DNA of 64,000 bases from Pseudeuparius sepicola (lineage: Eukaryota; Arthropoda; Insecta; Coleoptera; Anthribidae), in the NCBI GenBank assembly GCA_963920635.1, contig OY987302.1:27255278-27319277 (forward strand), given 5' to 3'. The notes below the pieces were generated by a model, which saw only the letters and a list, made by a program, of their open reading frames with translations, searched no databases and was not told the DNA's origin. Within the stretch, counting starts at the first letter, position 1; every line of letters starts with the position of its first letter. Below are positions 1 through 9,610 of this stretch, one piece after another. The position numbers and the translations under genes were made by a program.

Positions 1-1417
1 ATTGCCGCTACTGAACATTTAGAAATAGCTCTTTAGACGCGTATGTGCAAAAATAAATAAGTATAATGCAGTTAAAATTGAATCGAATCAGGAACGGAAT
101 GATTAAAAATTATATGCTTCAAATTGTTTCCGTGAGGCACGATTATCTAATTAGGCATATTATAGACAGTGATTTGATGTAGAAACTCTACCATAAATAT
201 GGGTAATGCTATACATGGGCATCCAACTCTCCATAAAATTAAACGTATATTTTATTGATTTCTTCTCTGCAGTTTAATAAAATGTGTTGAGGTAATCATA
301 CCCATCTCATTCTGCCCTCAGCGTGGCTTGTATCAGTGAGATAAATAAGAAATAAGAAATTTTGCAGCGTATGTGCTGAAAATCCGCCGGTTCTAATAAA
401 GGCTGGGTTATAGTTTCGTTACGAATGGCAATGATGTCTGGGTGGTGCTCTGGGAAGAAACCGAGAGCGGTTCATGAGTGAATTGGCTAATTTCACTGAT
501 GAGACAATATCTATTATAAGAAAATTAATTGATTTGTGCTTATATTTTACAACAGTAGTCGCACTGTACGGTAATTAATTGTTCTCCATACCTGTGGCCT
601 TATATGTCAGGTGTTACAGGATATTGTATATTATATAAATGAATATTTAATCATTAATAAATACTTACATATTAATAAATATTCTGTACTTTAATATTAT
701 TATATATTTATATATTAATAAATATTTGATAAACTGATAAATATTAGATATGTGTGTAAATTGGTGACATATTACAACTAACATTTCCGTACTAAAATAA
801 TTTACCATCCTTGGAGCTCGAGAAAAATGTTGGTTTTCGTTAGTCCAATTAGTATACTAAAACTGTGCGTGAAGACAAAAATGTAGGTAACATAAAGAAA
901 TAATCAGGTACAACAGTTCCGTTAGTGTCGGAAGAAAAACGTGTTTTTTAGGAGACAGTTTTAGTAGGTGGTACCTATTAACCGAACTAGGGAAAACCAA
1001 AATTTTTCCAGCCCTGAGGATGGTACAAAAATTAGTGCCGACGCGTTGGCGAGCTGAGAACAAGTCGATTCCAACTTTTTCGAAGCAAGAGAGTCTGAAA
1101 ATATATGGGAAAGTACTATCCTATGTTGGAAGATTAATTCTTGCATGATCTGCTTATCGGCCTACCTAATTATTTTGTCTTGTGTTTTCCTATGCCCCAA
1201 AAGTCTACCTAATGTAAATACTACGTTTTCACGTTGTTATTACAATCATCAGCACTACAGCTGAAAACAAAACGTCGAAATCACAATGTTTAATAAACAA
1301 ATGATTTAGAGAGCATAACTCAGAGAGACATATTTATAATTATTAATGAATATTGAAATCATCATTAAGAGTATATAGGTATATATAGGTTTACGTGCCG
1401 ACTAATTTTTGCAAGAA
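1..1417. other. AT-rich non-coding flank
   Basis: I see no gene, RNA or transposon terminus here. Short ATG-to-stop frames of 60-70 codons on both strands match nothing I recognise, and their composition is that of the surrounding AT-rich DNA. The stretch from about 600 to 760 is a run of TATTAATAAATATT-like near-repeats, which is low-complexity sequence. Confidence 0.6.
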
Positions 1418-2537
1418 TTTGACGATTTATAGAGAAAAGCATTTTAATATAATATAAACTGTGTTTATATTAATATTTATTAAAAATATTTTCGAAATAA
1501 AAAGTAAAATAAAAATATTTTTCTACTCGAATAAATATCCATTCGATTAATTATTGTCTATACAAATAATTGTCTCTTCGAATAACTGATGTCCTTCCAA
1601 GAGCTGTCGTTAGGAGAACTATAATATCTAGAAGTGTTCTCAATCGCTTTATTTCCTAGACTAAGGGTTTTCAAAGTTGTTCAAGTTTTTTATTTCATAA
1701 AGTTTCATATTCCATATAACACTGTCCTTCAAAATGTTTGCGTCATAGAAGGATTTCTTTATTACCTATTTTCTTTAAATTTAACCTTGTTTGCGTTAAA
1801 TTTTACTAGAAAAGTTGTATCTTTTTCAATTTTACATAAGTGAATCAAATTTGAACACTTTAGGGCAAGATTGTGGGAAATTTGTTTGTGGCCACAGAAA
1901 CATTAACCAAACTTTTTAACACAAACTTTTTCAAGTTGCCAGGAAAATTCATATGTGCTTAACAGTAAATTAAGGAAACATTGAACATTTAACTCAAAAA
2001 TAACCTCAATAACTTTGTTTTCTGAGCTTTCGGAGAACAAATCTTCCTCCATTTATGAATTTTGCTGGCAACTTGAAAAACTCCTCATTAATTCAGTTTG
2101 GTTCAGGTTCCTGTGGCCAAAAACCCAATGAAAAATTAAACGACTTTAGTAAAACAGTTTGTTTTTTGTAATTTTTTAATAGGTATCTACGAAATATACA
2201 TAGTGTCCGAATAAAGAATCCCGTCGCTGATATCTCGAGAACGAAAAGAGATATTTTAATTCTGTAAACGCCGTTCGCTAGAACGGGAATAGAGATTTAT
2301 TCGCAACTGCTAAGCGTTCATTTTGATACTGGCGCATAGATAGCGCTGGGGTACAAAGAAACTTTCGATCATAGGAACGTTGGAAACTAGCGCATCTGAA
2401 ATTCTGGTTAATTTGGAGCAACTTTTGTCCTATGGACGATTTTCTTATTATCTATTAATTACCAGTTTCTGAGATAGTCTCTCTAACATGCCTTTTGACG
2501 ATTTATAGAGAAAAGCATTTTAATATAATATAAACTG
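1418..2537. repeat. 1-kb repeat copy bounded by a 44-bp direct repeat
   Basis: Positions 1472-2495 match 13633-14656 base for base at a constant offset of 12161. I noticed only about three substitutions and no indels. The copy is bracketed by a 44-bp direct repeat (1418-1461 and 2494-2537, beginning tttgacgatttatagag). The inserted piece is itself composite. It holds an imperfect hairpin (about 1880-2130; the arms contain ctttttcaagttgcc and its complement), then the left half of the foldback that is complete at 14366-15486 (its terminus, gtgtccgaataaag, is at about 2205). The 60-70-codon ORFs inside both copies are identical repeat translations, not genes. Confidence 0.8.
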
Positions 2538-2797
2538 CCTCAGGCCTCAGTATTTTTTATTTTTAATTTTTTTTTATTTACCTAAGTAGGTACCTTTCAC
2601 AAAATCCAAGATAGCGGACCTACTCAAAAATCCAGGATTTGAAACATCTTCATTCTGTCATTCTGTCAATTCTGTTGTCGACTTCCATTGTCTTGATTTA
2701 TTTTTATTTAATCGCAACGTTTCGATCAGCCCAATTTCTGATCGTTTTTGAGTGAAAAAAATTAGCGATATTCCAGCTTCCAAATGACGGACATACA
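2538..2797. other. Flank of provirus, no feature
   Basis: AT-rich DNA leading into the provirus. The last four bases (taca, 2794-2797) are the left copy of its target-site duplication. Confidence 0.6.
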
Positions 2798-3209
2798 TGT
2801 TACGGGCGACGTGAAGACGAAGACTTTTTAAAAAACTTTTATTTGAGTAACGCGAGTTACAGAGTTTCGGCTTAGACTACAGACAAGACTAGAATTAACA
2901 CTCTTACTTTACTAGGTCCTATTTATACAGATCTGTTATGCTGAGGTGTTGTGGTTCTCATGGGAAAAGAATATAAAGACAAAGGGAAGATCAAATTCTG
3001 CAATTCTTGCAGTAAGCAAGTTTTAACAATACTCAAAAGGAATATGATATGTTCTAGTAATCATTCTAGAACAATATACAATGGAAAATGATATCTTTGT
3101 AGTAAGCATCTTGAACAATAGAGAATGAGAACATAATATCCAACAGTAAACAGAATCAAGGGTAAAAACAAGGTTATGATCAAGGTGATGCTTGAGGTCG
3201 GATATAACA
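2798..3209 (-). repeat. 3' LTR of the provirus
   Basis: 412-bp direct repeat reading as identical to 11063-11474, bounded by TGTTA and TAACA. In the sense (minus) direction it carries a TATAAATA box (complement of about 2920-2927) and an AATAAA polyadenylation hexamer (complement of 2838-2843). It is preceded by a polypurine tract at 3210-3220. Confidence 0.95.
2838..2843 (-). terminator. Polyadenylation signal in the 3' LTR
   Basis: AATAAA on the minus strand in the downstream part of the 3' LTR, about 80 nt after the LTR TATA box. Position and sequence fit the signal that would end the genomic and env transcripts. The same hexamer is present in the 5' LTR. Confidence 0.6.
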
Positions 3210-3220
3210 CCTTCCCCCTT
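3210..3220 (-). other. Polypurine tract (plus-strand primer)
   Basis: Minus-strand AAGGGGGAAGG lies directly against the 3' LTR start (TGTTATATCC). This is the expected place and composition of the RNase-H-resistant primer for second-strand DNA synthesis. Confidence 0.85.
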
Positions 3221-3257
3221 ATATTAAAAATTTGTGTTAACAAATTTTGACATTAAA

Positions 3258-4148
3258 TTAGGCATATGTTTTAGTATTAGAATTTAGTTCAATTTCTTCT
3301 TCTTCGCGAGGTTCGTCCAATCTATACGAAGGTCTTCTTTTGACAGTAACAAATTTTCTTAAATTTTGAAAAACGCGATTTCGTGTTCTAGGAGGTTGTG
3401 GAGGATCGTCTCCGTTATTAGTAGTAATAATGCCTATTTTAATGTTCCTAGACTTTTTACATTTAAAATAAAAGTACACAATAATTAAAAGTATGATTAA
3501 AGCAATGGATAGATATGTCAATATTGGCGTATACTTATTTACAGTTGGTTCGTTAATAATATTATCAAGATCCTTTGCATATTCGTCTAATTTATGCTTT
3601 GCGACATTTAAATCGTCATAATTAAATTTATTTAGTTGTAAAGGTTTTAAGTCAGGATATTTTAGTTTATTTGGAGTTTCTTTGCAACATTCAAATGGTA
3701 TATTAATTGGGTGAAATTTATAGGTTTGATTAGATTTATTTAAATTTTTCGTTTGAATTTTAGTACTTCCAATATAAGCAATGCATTCAGATTTTAACGT
3801 TAAAATTGAAGTTTTGTCTAGCATTATAGTCAAAGGATTTTGATTTTTGCACTTAATAGTTATAGGAAATATTTCACTTAAAATTATTAACCATTGATTC
3901 TCTTGAATCAATTGTACATTATAACTTTCAATTGAAATTGTGACTATGTCACAAGTATTAGGTAAATGGGTTTTTACCTCTAATAATTGAGCTTCACATC
4001 TTGAATGTGAGTCAATAGGAGTAGGATATAAATCTTTGCACATTATTAAATCAAATGCTAGTTCTTTACAATTTTTTATATCATAGAGAATTACATAGAG
4101 AGTTGGGTCATCGCTTTTTGCTACAAATTTAGTATCAGTGGATACCAT
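3258..4148 (-). CDS. env: Env, C-terminal part (after in-frame stop), with transmembrane anchor
   Basis: The open frame downstream of the stop at 4212-4214 is in the same reading frame as the upstream env segment and stays open through the 63 nt between them, so both are parts of one env gene. In this 296-codon piece a strongly hydrophobic segment (about residues 206-229, ending before KCKKSR) is the membrane anchor. A charged cytoplasmic tail of about 65 residues with an EEEEIE cluster follows. The ectodomain shows paired cysteines and N-glycosylation sequons such as NKSN. This matches the membrane-proximal half of errantivirus/baculovirus-F-like class I fusion proteins. The ATG at 4148 is probably only an internal methionine; separate expression of this piece is unproven. 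Confidence 0.85.
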   Translation of the reverse strand: MVSTDTKFVAKSDDPTLYVILYDIKNCKELAFDLIMCKDLYPTPIDSHSRCEAQLLEVKTHLPNTCDIVTISIESYNVQLIQENQWLIILSEIFPITIKCKNQNPLTIMLDKTSILTLKSECIAYIGSTKIQTKNLNKSNQTYKFHPINIPFECCKETPNKLKYPDLKPLQLNKFNYDDLNVAKHKLDEYAKDLDNIINEPTVNKYTPILTYLSIALIILLIIVYFYFKCKKSRNIKIGIITTNNGDDPPQPPRTRNRVFQNLRKFVTVKRRPSYRLDEPREEEEIELNSNTKTYA

Positions 4149-4211
4149 GTGATAAAATCCAGTTTTATTGTCGAAAATTGGAATAGGATAAATTCTATAA
4201 AGAGTATACCA

Positions 4212-5174
4212 TTAAGGTTCTACTAAAGGAATGTCTAATATAAAAACAAGTCTATTTTCTGTTTGAAAAACCTTTAGTTCTATAAAATCAAGATAAGTTG
4301 CAACATTTAGAAGTTGAGGAGTTAAGGGCAAATTATTTTTGTTTAAAGTTTGAGCGATTATTTGCAAATGATGAACCAGGTCTTCAGGAGTTATAACTGA
4401 CGTGTGAATAATATGTAACTTTGCAAAAGTAATAGAGTTTAGAATGTCATTTAAATTGCTTTCGATAAAGGTATAGGATTCTAGGAGTCTTTCGGCCATC
4501 TCTAAAACTTGTAATTTTGCAGTGTAATAATTAAAATTATCAGAAATGTTATAAATGTAATTTTCGATTTGTTTTATGTCATTATTAAAAGTAATTTCAT
4601 CAATTTGTAATTTGTTGATAGAGTCGTTAAAGTTTTTGATAACTGAAGTAGTTACTAAAATTTGTTTTTTCATTAATTTTTCTAATTCGTGTTCGTCTCT
4701 GTTAATTTTGTCGATACAATCGTTATAATACTGTCCGTCTGAAGCGTCTAAATTTCCGGTAATAAATTTCCAAACTGACCCTAAACCATTAATTAAACCT
4801 CTTTTATATCTTCTTACATCAATAGCTAATTCTTCAAATTTGAGCGCAATGTTTTCGGAAAGTTGATTTAGTAAAGTGAGATGTGACTTAACTTCGCTTA
4901 GAAAGGCGGCCATTCGTACGTCTTTTGGTTGAATTATAAATTGCATATTTTCTAAAATTTTATTATTATTTTCGAATGTTGTTTTTAGAGATGAAATGTC
5001 TTTATATACCAATAAACTCCACTTGTCATTAGAAATTTTGAGTCCGGATTGCTCTTGATAGAACACGCCTATGGTGTTATTAATTGGTCGCAGTGTATAT
5101 TGTGCCATAGCGGTAGCGAACAAAGAAAATCTGTAACGAAGTTTCAGAATTAGGAACTTGGTTCGATATAACAA
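4212..5174 (-). CDS. env: Env, N-terminal part: F-like envelope fusion protein, ends at an in-frame stop
   Basis: 320 codons. The start has a short hydrophobic stretch (about residues 14-23) that can act as a signal peptide. A furin-type site RRYKR (121-125) is followed by the glycine-rich fusion-peptide motif GLINGLGSVWKFITG (126-140) and LDASDG. A long heptad-like helical region follows. This is the hallmark order of the F-like Env of errantiviruses and group II baculovirus F proteins. The frame overlaps the 3' end of pol by 25 nt (5150-5174), so env would be made from a spliced RNA, as in gypsy-type elements. The TAA at 4212-4214 interrupts the frame before the transmembrane segment. This copy would therefore make only an unanchored product unless the stop is read through. 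Confidence 0.88.
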   Translation of the reverse strand: MLYRTKFLILKLRYRFSLFATAMAQYTLRPINNTIGVFYQEQSGLKISNDKWSLLVYKDISSLKTTFENNNKILENMQFIIQPKDVRMAAFLSEVKSHLTLLNQLSENIALKFEELAIDVRRYKRGLINGLGSVWKFITGNLDASDGQYYNDCIDKINRDEHELEKLMKKQILVTTSVIKNFNDSINKLQIDEITFNNDIKQIENYIYNISDNFNYYTAKLQVLEMAERLLESYTFIESNLNDILNSITFAKLHIIHTSVITPEDLVHHLQIIAQTLNKNNLPLTPQLLNVATYLDFIELKVFQTENRLVFILDIPLVEP

Positions 5175-5600
5175 ATTATTTTAATATCAGTATTTTTGAA
5201 AATATATTTGATCATAGGGAGAACTGTGTCCCAATCTAATTTGTCTAATCCACAAGCTAACTTGGGTATAGCTATAATTTTATCTTTTTCATCAGTGCTC
5301 TCGAGACAATTTGTTCGTAATTCCTTCAAGCAATTAAATAAATTAGCATAAGTTGGTTTATAATAGAAAAATTCTTTAGTTATTAAATAATAAATATTTC
5401 TTGTCGGAAGTTGAAGTACTGCTATTTCACCAATTGACTTATTTTGATTTTTTAGTTCATCTACGTGTCCAAATTTATTCTTAAATTCTTTTGCAATTCC
5501 TGCATTCATTTCTAAATCTTTAGATACACAGTGAGCTAATGAAATATTTTCAGGGGCATCAAATAAGTTGCCCAGTTCAATGGAAACGTTATTATTTTCA
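5150..5600 (-). other. Macro domain of TARG1/OARD1 type at the pol C-terminus
   Basis: Pol residues about 1103-1251. Motifs in order: LGNLFDAPENISLAHCVS (nucleotide-binding start), MNAGIAKEFKNKFG (ADP-ribose loop), GEIAVL, IYYLITKEFFYYKPTY, PKLACGLDKLDW, and a final IKIICY strand. This is the motif chain of the TARG1/OARD1 macro-domain class, which removes ADP-ribose from acidic residues and from nucleic acid. The Lys and Asp used for catalysis in that class (K84 and D125 of the human enzyme, by my recollection) correspond here to K1177 (LITK) and D1221 (GLDKL). The domain is in the pol frame, about 55 residues after the integrase GPY module, and ends at the pol stop. Fold and class are clear from sequence; activity and any release by protease are inference. 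Confidence 0.88.
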
Positions 5601-8600
5601 ATAGGGATTTTTCGATCTAGAGTATAAAAGAATTCTTTAACCGTTAGTTCTTCTTCCTCCAATTCGTGACATTTCTTTAGCATATCAAAATTCATTTTTG
5701 TGGTTTGGTTAGTAATTGGGTTATGTAGCAAAGCTGAATTCGTATAAATTTCTTTAATTTTATAGGGTCCATTAAATTTGTTAGCTAGTTTATTTTTTAT
5801 TTGGGACTCCTTGACATAAACCTTTTCTCCTACGCGAAATTGTCGCTGCTCCGAAACGTGTGTATCAAATCGCTGTTTCGCCTTTTGTTTGCGCATATCC
5901 GTACGCTTTCTTGCCACTTCATAATAATGCTTTATTTTATTGTTTAAATCGCGAACGTACTTAGAGATTAATTCTTGCTGATTATACAAAACTTCTGGAG
6001 GTCGAGACGAGGTGTGACCGAATAGCAATTCGTAAGGAGTAAAGCCGTGTGTTTTATTTATAGAATTGTTATATGCTATACAAGCGTAAGGAAGCATTTG
6101 AAATGGGTGTTCGTTAGGATTTTCTGTACTACATGCGCGTATCATTTCAGTTAAGGTGGCATGAAATCTTTCAAAGGAGCCATTTGATTGCGGATGACTA
6201 ACACTAGAGAAAGTTAATTTTATATTGTATAATTTACAAAGATCTTTCATTAATTGATTATTAAATTCTTTACCTACATCGCAATGGATTCTTAAGGGAG
6301 TTCCAAAATGTTGAAAATAGAGTAACAGAGCGTCTACTACAGATCTCGCTGTTTTATTAGGAAGTGCATAAGCTTGGGTAAATTTTGTTAGTTCGTCTCT
6401 TATGGTAAGGATATTATTTTTTACTGGGATTTCTAGGATATCGATATTTATTCTTTCGAAAGGAGTTTTAGGAGTTTCGGTAATAACTAAGGGACTGTCC
6501 AAGTTTTGTCTACAAATTTTTGTCTTTTGGCAGATTTCGCACTGCCGAATAAATGTTTCGACGTCTTTAGTTAGTCCTGTCCAATTATATTTTTGTTTGA
6601 TGCGTCTAATTGTTTCGTTTATTCCTCGATGTAAGTTTGTCTTGCCTGAATGAAATTGATCTATTATTATAGGTATTTGGTCTTCGTCTGGTATAGTCAC
6701 AATGTTCTGACAAATTGTTAGTTGGAAATTTTTATCTGAGAACAAAAAATTAAACATTTCTAAAATTGGAAAATCTGGATTGTTTTCAAGGTAATAAGTT
6801 TTATTTTCTTCGAATATATCTTTACTGTAATAAAGAGACATGAAGAGTACTTGTATTGCGGTTTCAAAATTAAAAGGAACAGGAATTATATAATATTTTC
6901 TTTTAGCTACGGTTTGACTGGAAAGAACATTTGCTTTATTATAGTTAAAATCAGGATTTAGCTCAAGTAAATCATCAATAACTTTTTCGTGAAGGTCTGT
7001 TAATTTGTCTTGTTGAAAAATTAGTACAATGTCTTTGTGTGTTTTGTCTAAAAGTTGATTATTTGTGTATTGGATTTTAGAATAGTCGATCATTGAAGTC
7101 GTCTTGTATAGATCAAAAAATCTGTCAAATTCATTACAGATTCTAGCAATTTCGTCAGTCTCATTATTGTCAATAGGCGGGTCAATGTCTTGAGGATTAT
7201 CATGGGAAGTAGATGGTTCGTCTAGGGAAGTATGAAAGGAAACAGCTTCTTTTATATGATTGATTTTGATTCGAGATAAAGCGTCGGCATTTCGATTAAT
7301 TTTTCCAGGTTTATAAATTATTTGATAATTATATTCTTCTAATTTAAGTCGCCAACGTGCTAAACGACTACCGGGATCTTTTATTGAGAAAAGCCAGGTT
7401 AAAGGTCTATGATCTGTAACCAATAAGAATTTTCGTCCGAAAAGATAAGGTCTATAGTTTTTTACGGCAGCAATTATTGCCAAAAGTTCTTTCTCTATAA
7501 CGCTATATTTCATTTCTGCTGGACTTAAGGTTCTTGAAAAGTATGCTATGGGAAGATCATTTCCAACAGGTCCTTGCGAAAGTACCGCGCCTACAGCAAA
7601 AGCGCTTGCATCTGTAGTTAAAACAAATTCTTTTTCAAAATCAGGATATATTAGAATTGGTGAAGTTATTAATGCATTTTTAAGTTGTTCGAAAGATTCA
7701 CGACAATCTTTATCAAAAATAAATGGTACGTCTTTTCTTAAAAGTCGAGTTAAAGGCTTTGTCATTTTTGCGAAGTTTGGAATAAACTTCCTGTAGTAAC
7801 CAGTAAGACCCAAAAATTGTTTAATTTGTTTAGTATTGGCAGGTTGAGGAAAATCGATAACAGCTTGTACTTTTTGTGGATTTGGTTTGACCCCTTCAGG
7901 TGTAATAACATGTCCTAAATAAATTACTTCTTTTCGTAAGAATTCACACTTATCTGGCTGTATTTTTAGATTTGAATTTCTTAATCTTTGAAAAACTTCA
8001 GTAATACGAGAGATATGTTCATTAATTGTGGAAGAATAAATAATAATGTCGTCCATGTAAACTAAGCACTTTTCGTTTTGTATCCCCATTAGTATATTAT
8101 CCATAACCCTCTGAAAGGTTGAGGGCGCATTACGAAGGCCAAAGGGCATACGTAAATATTCGAAATGTCCATTTTCAACGGAAAAAGCAGTTTTCGAAAT
8201 GTCTTCTGGATTCATTTCAATTTGTTGAAAACCAGAAGCCAAATCTAAAGTAGTAAAATAATGGCAATTACCCAACTGATCTAATATATCTGAAATATTA
8301 GGCAGTGGATACCTGTCATTAACTGTTAATTCATTTAATTTCCGATAATCAATTACGATTCTCCATTTTTGTTTGCCTGAAGCGTCTAATTTTTTTGGAA
8401 CGACCCATACTGGGGACGACCATGGTGAAACAGAAGGTCTAATTATTCCTTGAGAAAGCATTTTATTAATTTGTGTTTTTACTTCTTCCTTGTGAACTTG
8501 TGGATATCGATAAGATTTAGTAAAAATTGGCTTAGCGTCGCCTGTATCGATAGTATGTTTTATTTCATTAGTGAAACTTAGGAAATCTCCGTCAAAGTAA

Positions 8601-9610
8601 AATATATCTTCAAAATTCAAGCATAAATTAGTAATTAATTCTTTTTCTTCTTGGTTTAAATGTTCTAGCCTTAATGATTCTTTTATTTCTTCTACTCTGC
8701 TTTTCGTTTTATTAAAATTACAAATAATATTAGCACTAGCGTTCGTTTCTTTAATGTAAGGCTCAAATTCAAATTCTTCGAAACAAATATCCTTTGTTAT
8801 GGCATTAGCGTTTAATATTGTCGTATAAAAATTACCGTCTTCGTTTATTTTTACTATAGCATTTGGCACGTATACCTTTTCTACTCGTTGTGCGCATAAA
8901 ATCATTTCTTTATTCGTATATCTATTCGTATGAAACTTGCATATTTTTTCGCAACGCGGTTCTATCGTAACCTGATTTATATTATAACTCGTATTTTCGC
9001 TTTGAAAATTATTTATATTTTCCGTGTAATCATTATTATTATTATTATTTCGTTCATAAGCGTTTATATGAAGGCTATCGTATCTTTCGCCAACATTAAC
9101 TTGTCTTTTATAAACAACTCGATTATTATTATCATTATTATTCGTTAACTCGTTTAATTCATCTCCGTCTTTGAGTAATTCGTGTACCTTATAGTACGTA
9201 ATTAATTGTTTATTCCTAAAATCTACTACTGCACCGTACCTTTCTAAAAAGTCAGCGCCTAAAATTCCGTCGAATCCTATATCTAGATCGCAAATATAAA
9301 CTTTATGGGGAGAAAGAGGACCCGTAAAAGAAACAAATACCGCTTCAGTAATAGGAATTGATTGGCCAGAAATACCTTTAATTTGAAAATTTTCTGGACA
9401 TCGATTTAAAAATTGCTGAACCGTCTCTGGTTTGAAAATTGAAATACCAGCTCCTGTGTCAATTAAAATTTTGTACTTATCGGTATTATCTTTAATATAA
9501 TATAAGTTACTATTGTCAACGGTATTTATGCAAACGTTTGGTCCGTATTGGTCATACCAAGATTCTTGAAGTTGGGAATAGGATTCTGGCCCGAGGCTGT
9601 TAATTGAAAA
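5150..9610 (-). CDS. pol: Pol polyprotein: protease, RT, RNase H, integrase, C-terminal TARG1-like macro domain
   Basis: The pol frame is open from at least 9610 to the stop at 5150-5152. The first ATG in frame is at 8905, but 208 or more codons upstream encode protease, so entry by -1 frameshift from gag is expected. Protease: LIDTGAG (DTG at 9452-9460) and ILGADF. Numbered from the ATG: RT about 150-340 with D221 (TLDLASGF) and YMDD (283-286); RNase H about 425-545 with TDAS and VTDHRPL; integrase zinc finger H752, H759, C789, C792; integrase catalytic D822, D876, E912 (35 residues between the last two); GPY module near 1046-1048. Residues about 1103-1251 are a macro domain, described separately. 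No stop or frameshift is seen, so it looks functional. The gene encodes replication, integration and an added ADP-ribose hydrolase module. Confidence 0.93.
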   Translation of the reverse strand, partial: FSINSLGPESYSQLQESWYDQYGPNVCINTVDNSNLYYIKDNTDKYKILIDTGAGISIFKPETVQQFLNRCPENFQIKGISGQSIPITEAVFVSFTGPLSPHKVYICDLDIGFDGILGADFLERYGAVVDFRNKQLITYYKVHELLKDGDELNELTNNNDNNNRVVYKRQVNVGERYDSLHINAYERNNNNNNDYTENINNFQSENTSYNINQVTIEPRCEKICKFHTNRYTNKEMILCAQRVEKVYVPNAIVKINEDGNFYTTILNANAITKDICFEEFEFEPYIKETNASANIICNFNKTKSRVEEIKESLRLEHLNQEEKELITNLCLNFEDIFYFDGDFLSFTNEIKHTIDTGDAKPIFTKSYRYPQVHKEEVKTQINKMLSQGIIRPSVSPWSSPVWVVPKKLDASGKQKWRIVIDYRKLNELTVNDRYPLPNISDILDQLGNCHYFTTLDLASGFQQIEMNPEDISKTAFSVENGHFEYLRMPFGLRNAPSTFQRVMDNILMGIQNEKCLVYMDDIIIYSSTINEHISRITEVFQRLRNSNLKIQPDKCEFLRKEVIYLGHVITPEGVKPNPQKVQAVIDFPQPANTKQIKQFLGLTGYYRKFIPNFAKMTKPLTRLLRKDVPFIFDKDCRESFEQLKNALITSPILIYPDFEKEFVLTTDASAFAVGAVLSQGPVGNDLPIAYFSRTLSPAEMKYSVIEKELLAIIAAVKNYRPYLFGRKFLLVTDHRPLTWLFSIKDPGSRLARWRLKLEEYNYQIIYKPGKINRNADALSRIKINHIKEAVSFHTSLDEPSTSHDNPQDIDPPIDNNETDEIARICNEFDRFFDLYKTTSMIDYSKIQYTNNQLLDKTHKDIVLIFQQDKLTDLHEKVIDDLLELNPDFNYNKANVLSSQTVAKRKYYIIPVPFNFETAIQVLFMSLYYSKDIFEENKTYYLENNPDFPILEMFNFLFSDKNFQLTICQNIVTIPDEDQIPIIIDQFHSGKTNLHRGINETIRRIKQKYNWTGLTKDVETFIRQCEICQKTKICRQNLDSPLVITETPKTPFERINIDILEIPVKNNILTIRDELTKFTQAYALPNKTARSVVDALLLYFQHFGTPLRIHCDVGKEFNNQLMKDLCKLYNIKLTFSSVSHPQSNGSFERFHATLTEMIRACSTENPNEHPFQMLPYACIAYNNSINKTHGFTPYELLFGHTSSRPPEVLYNQQELISKYVRDLNNKIKHYYEVARKRTDMRKQKAKQRFDTHVSEQRQFRVGEKVYVKESQIKNKLANKFNGPYKIKEIYTNSALLHNPITNQTTKMNFDMLKKCHELEEEELTVKEFFYTLDRKIPIENNNVSIELGNLFDAPENISLAHCVSKDLEMNAGIAKEFKNKFGHVDELKNQNKSIGEIAVLQLPTRNIYYLITKEFFYYKPTYANLFNCLKELRTNCLESTDEKDKIIAIPKLACGLDKLDWDTVLPMIKYIFKNTDIKIICYIEPSS

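Noticed and set aside
1634..1843. Identical 69-codon frame here and at 13795-14004
   Set aside because: Both are in the duplicated 1-kb repeat. Identity reflects recent DNA duplication, not protein conservation.
6402..7796. Plus-strand frames of 82-83 codons within pol
   Set aside because: Antisense shadows of a conserved pol gene.
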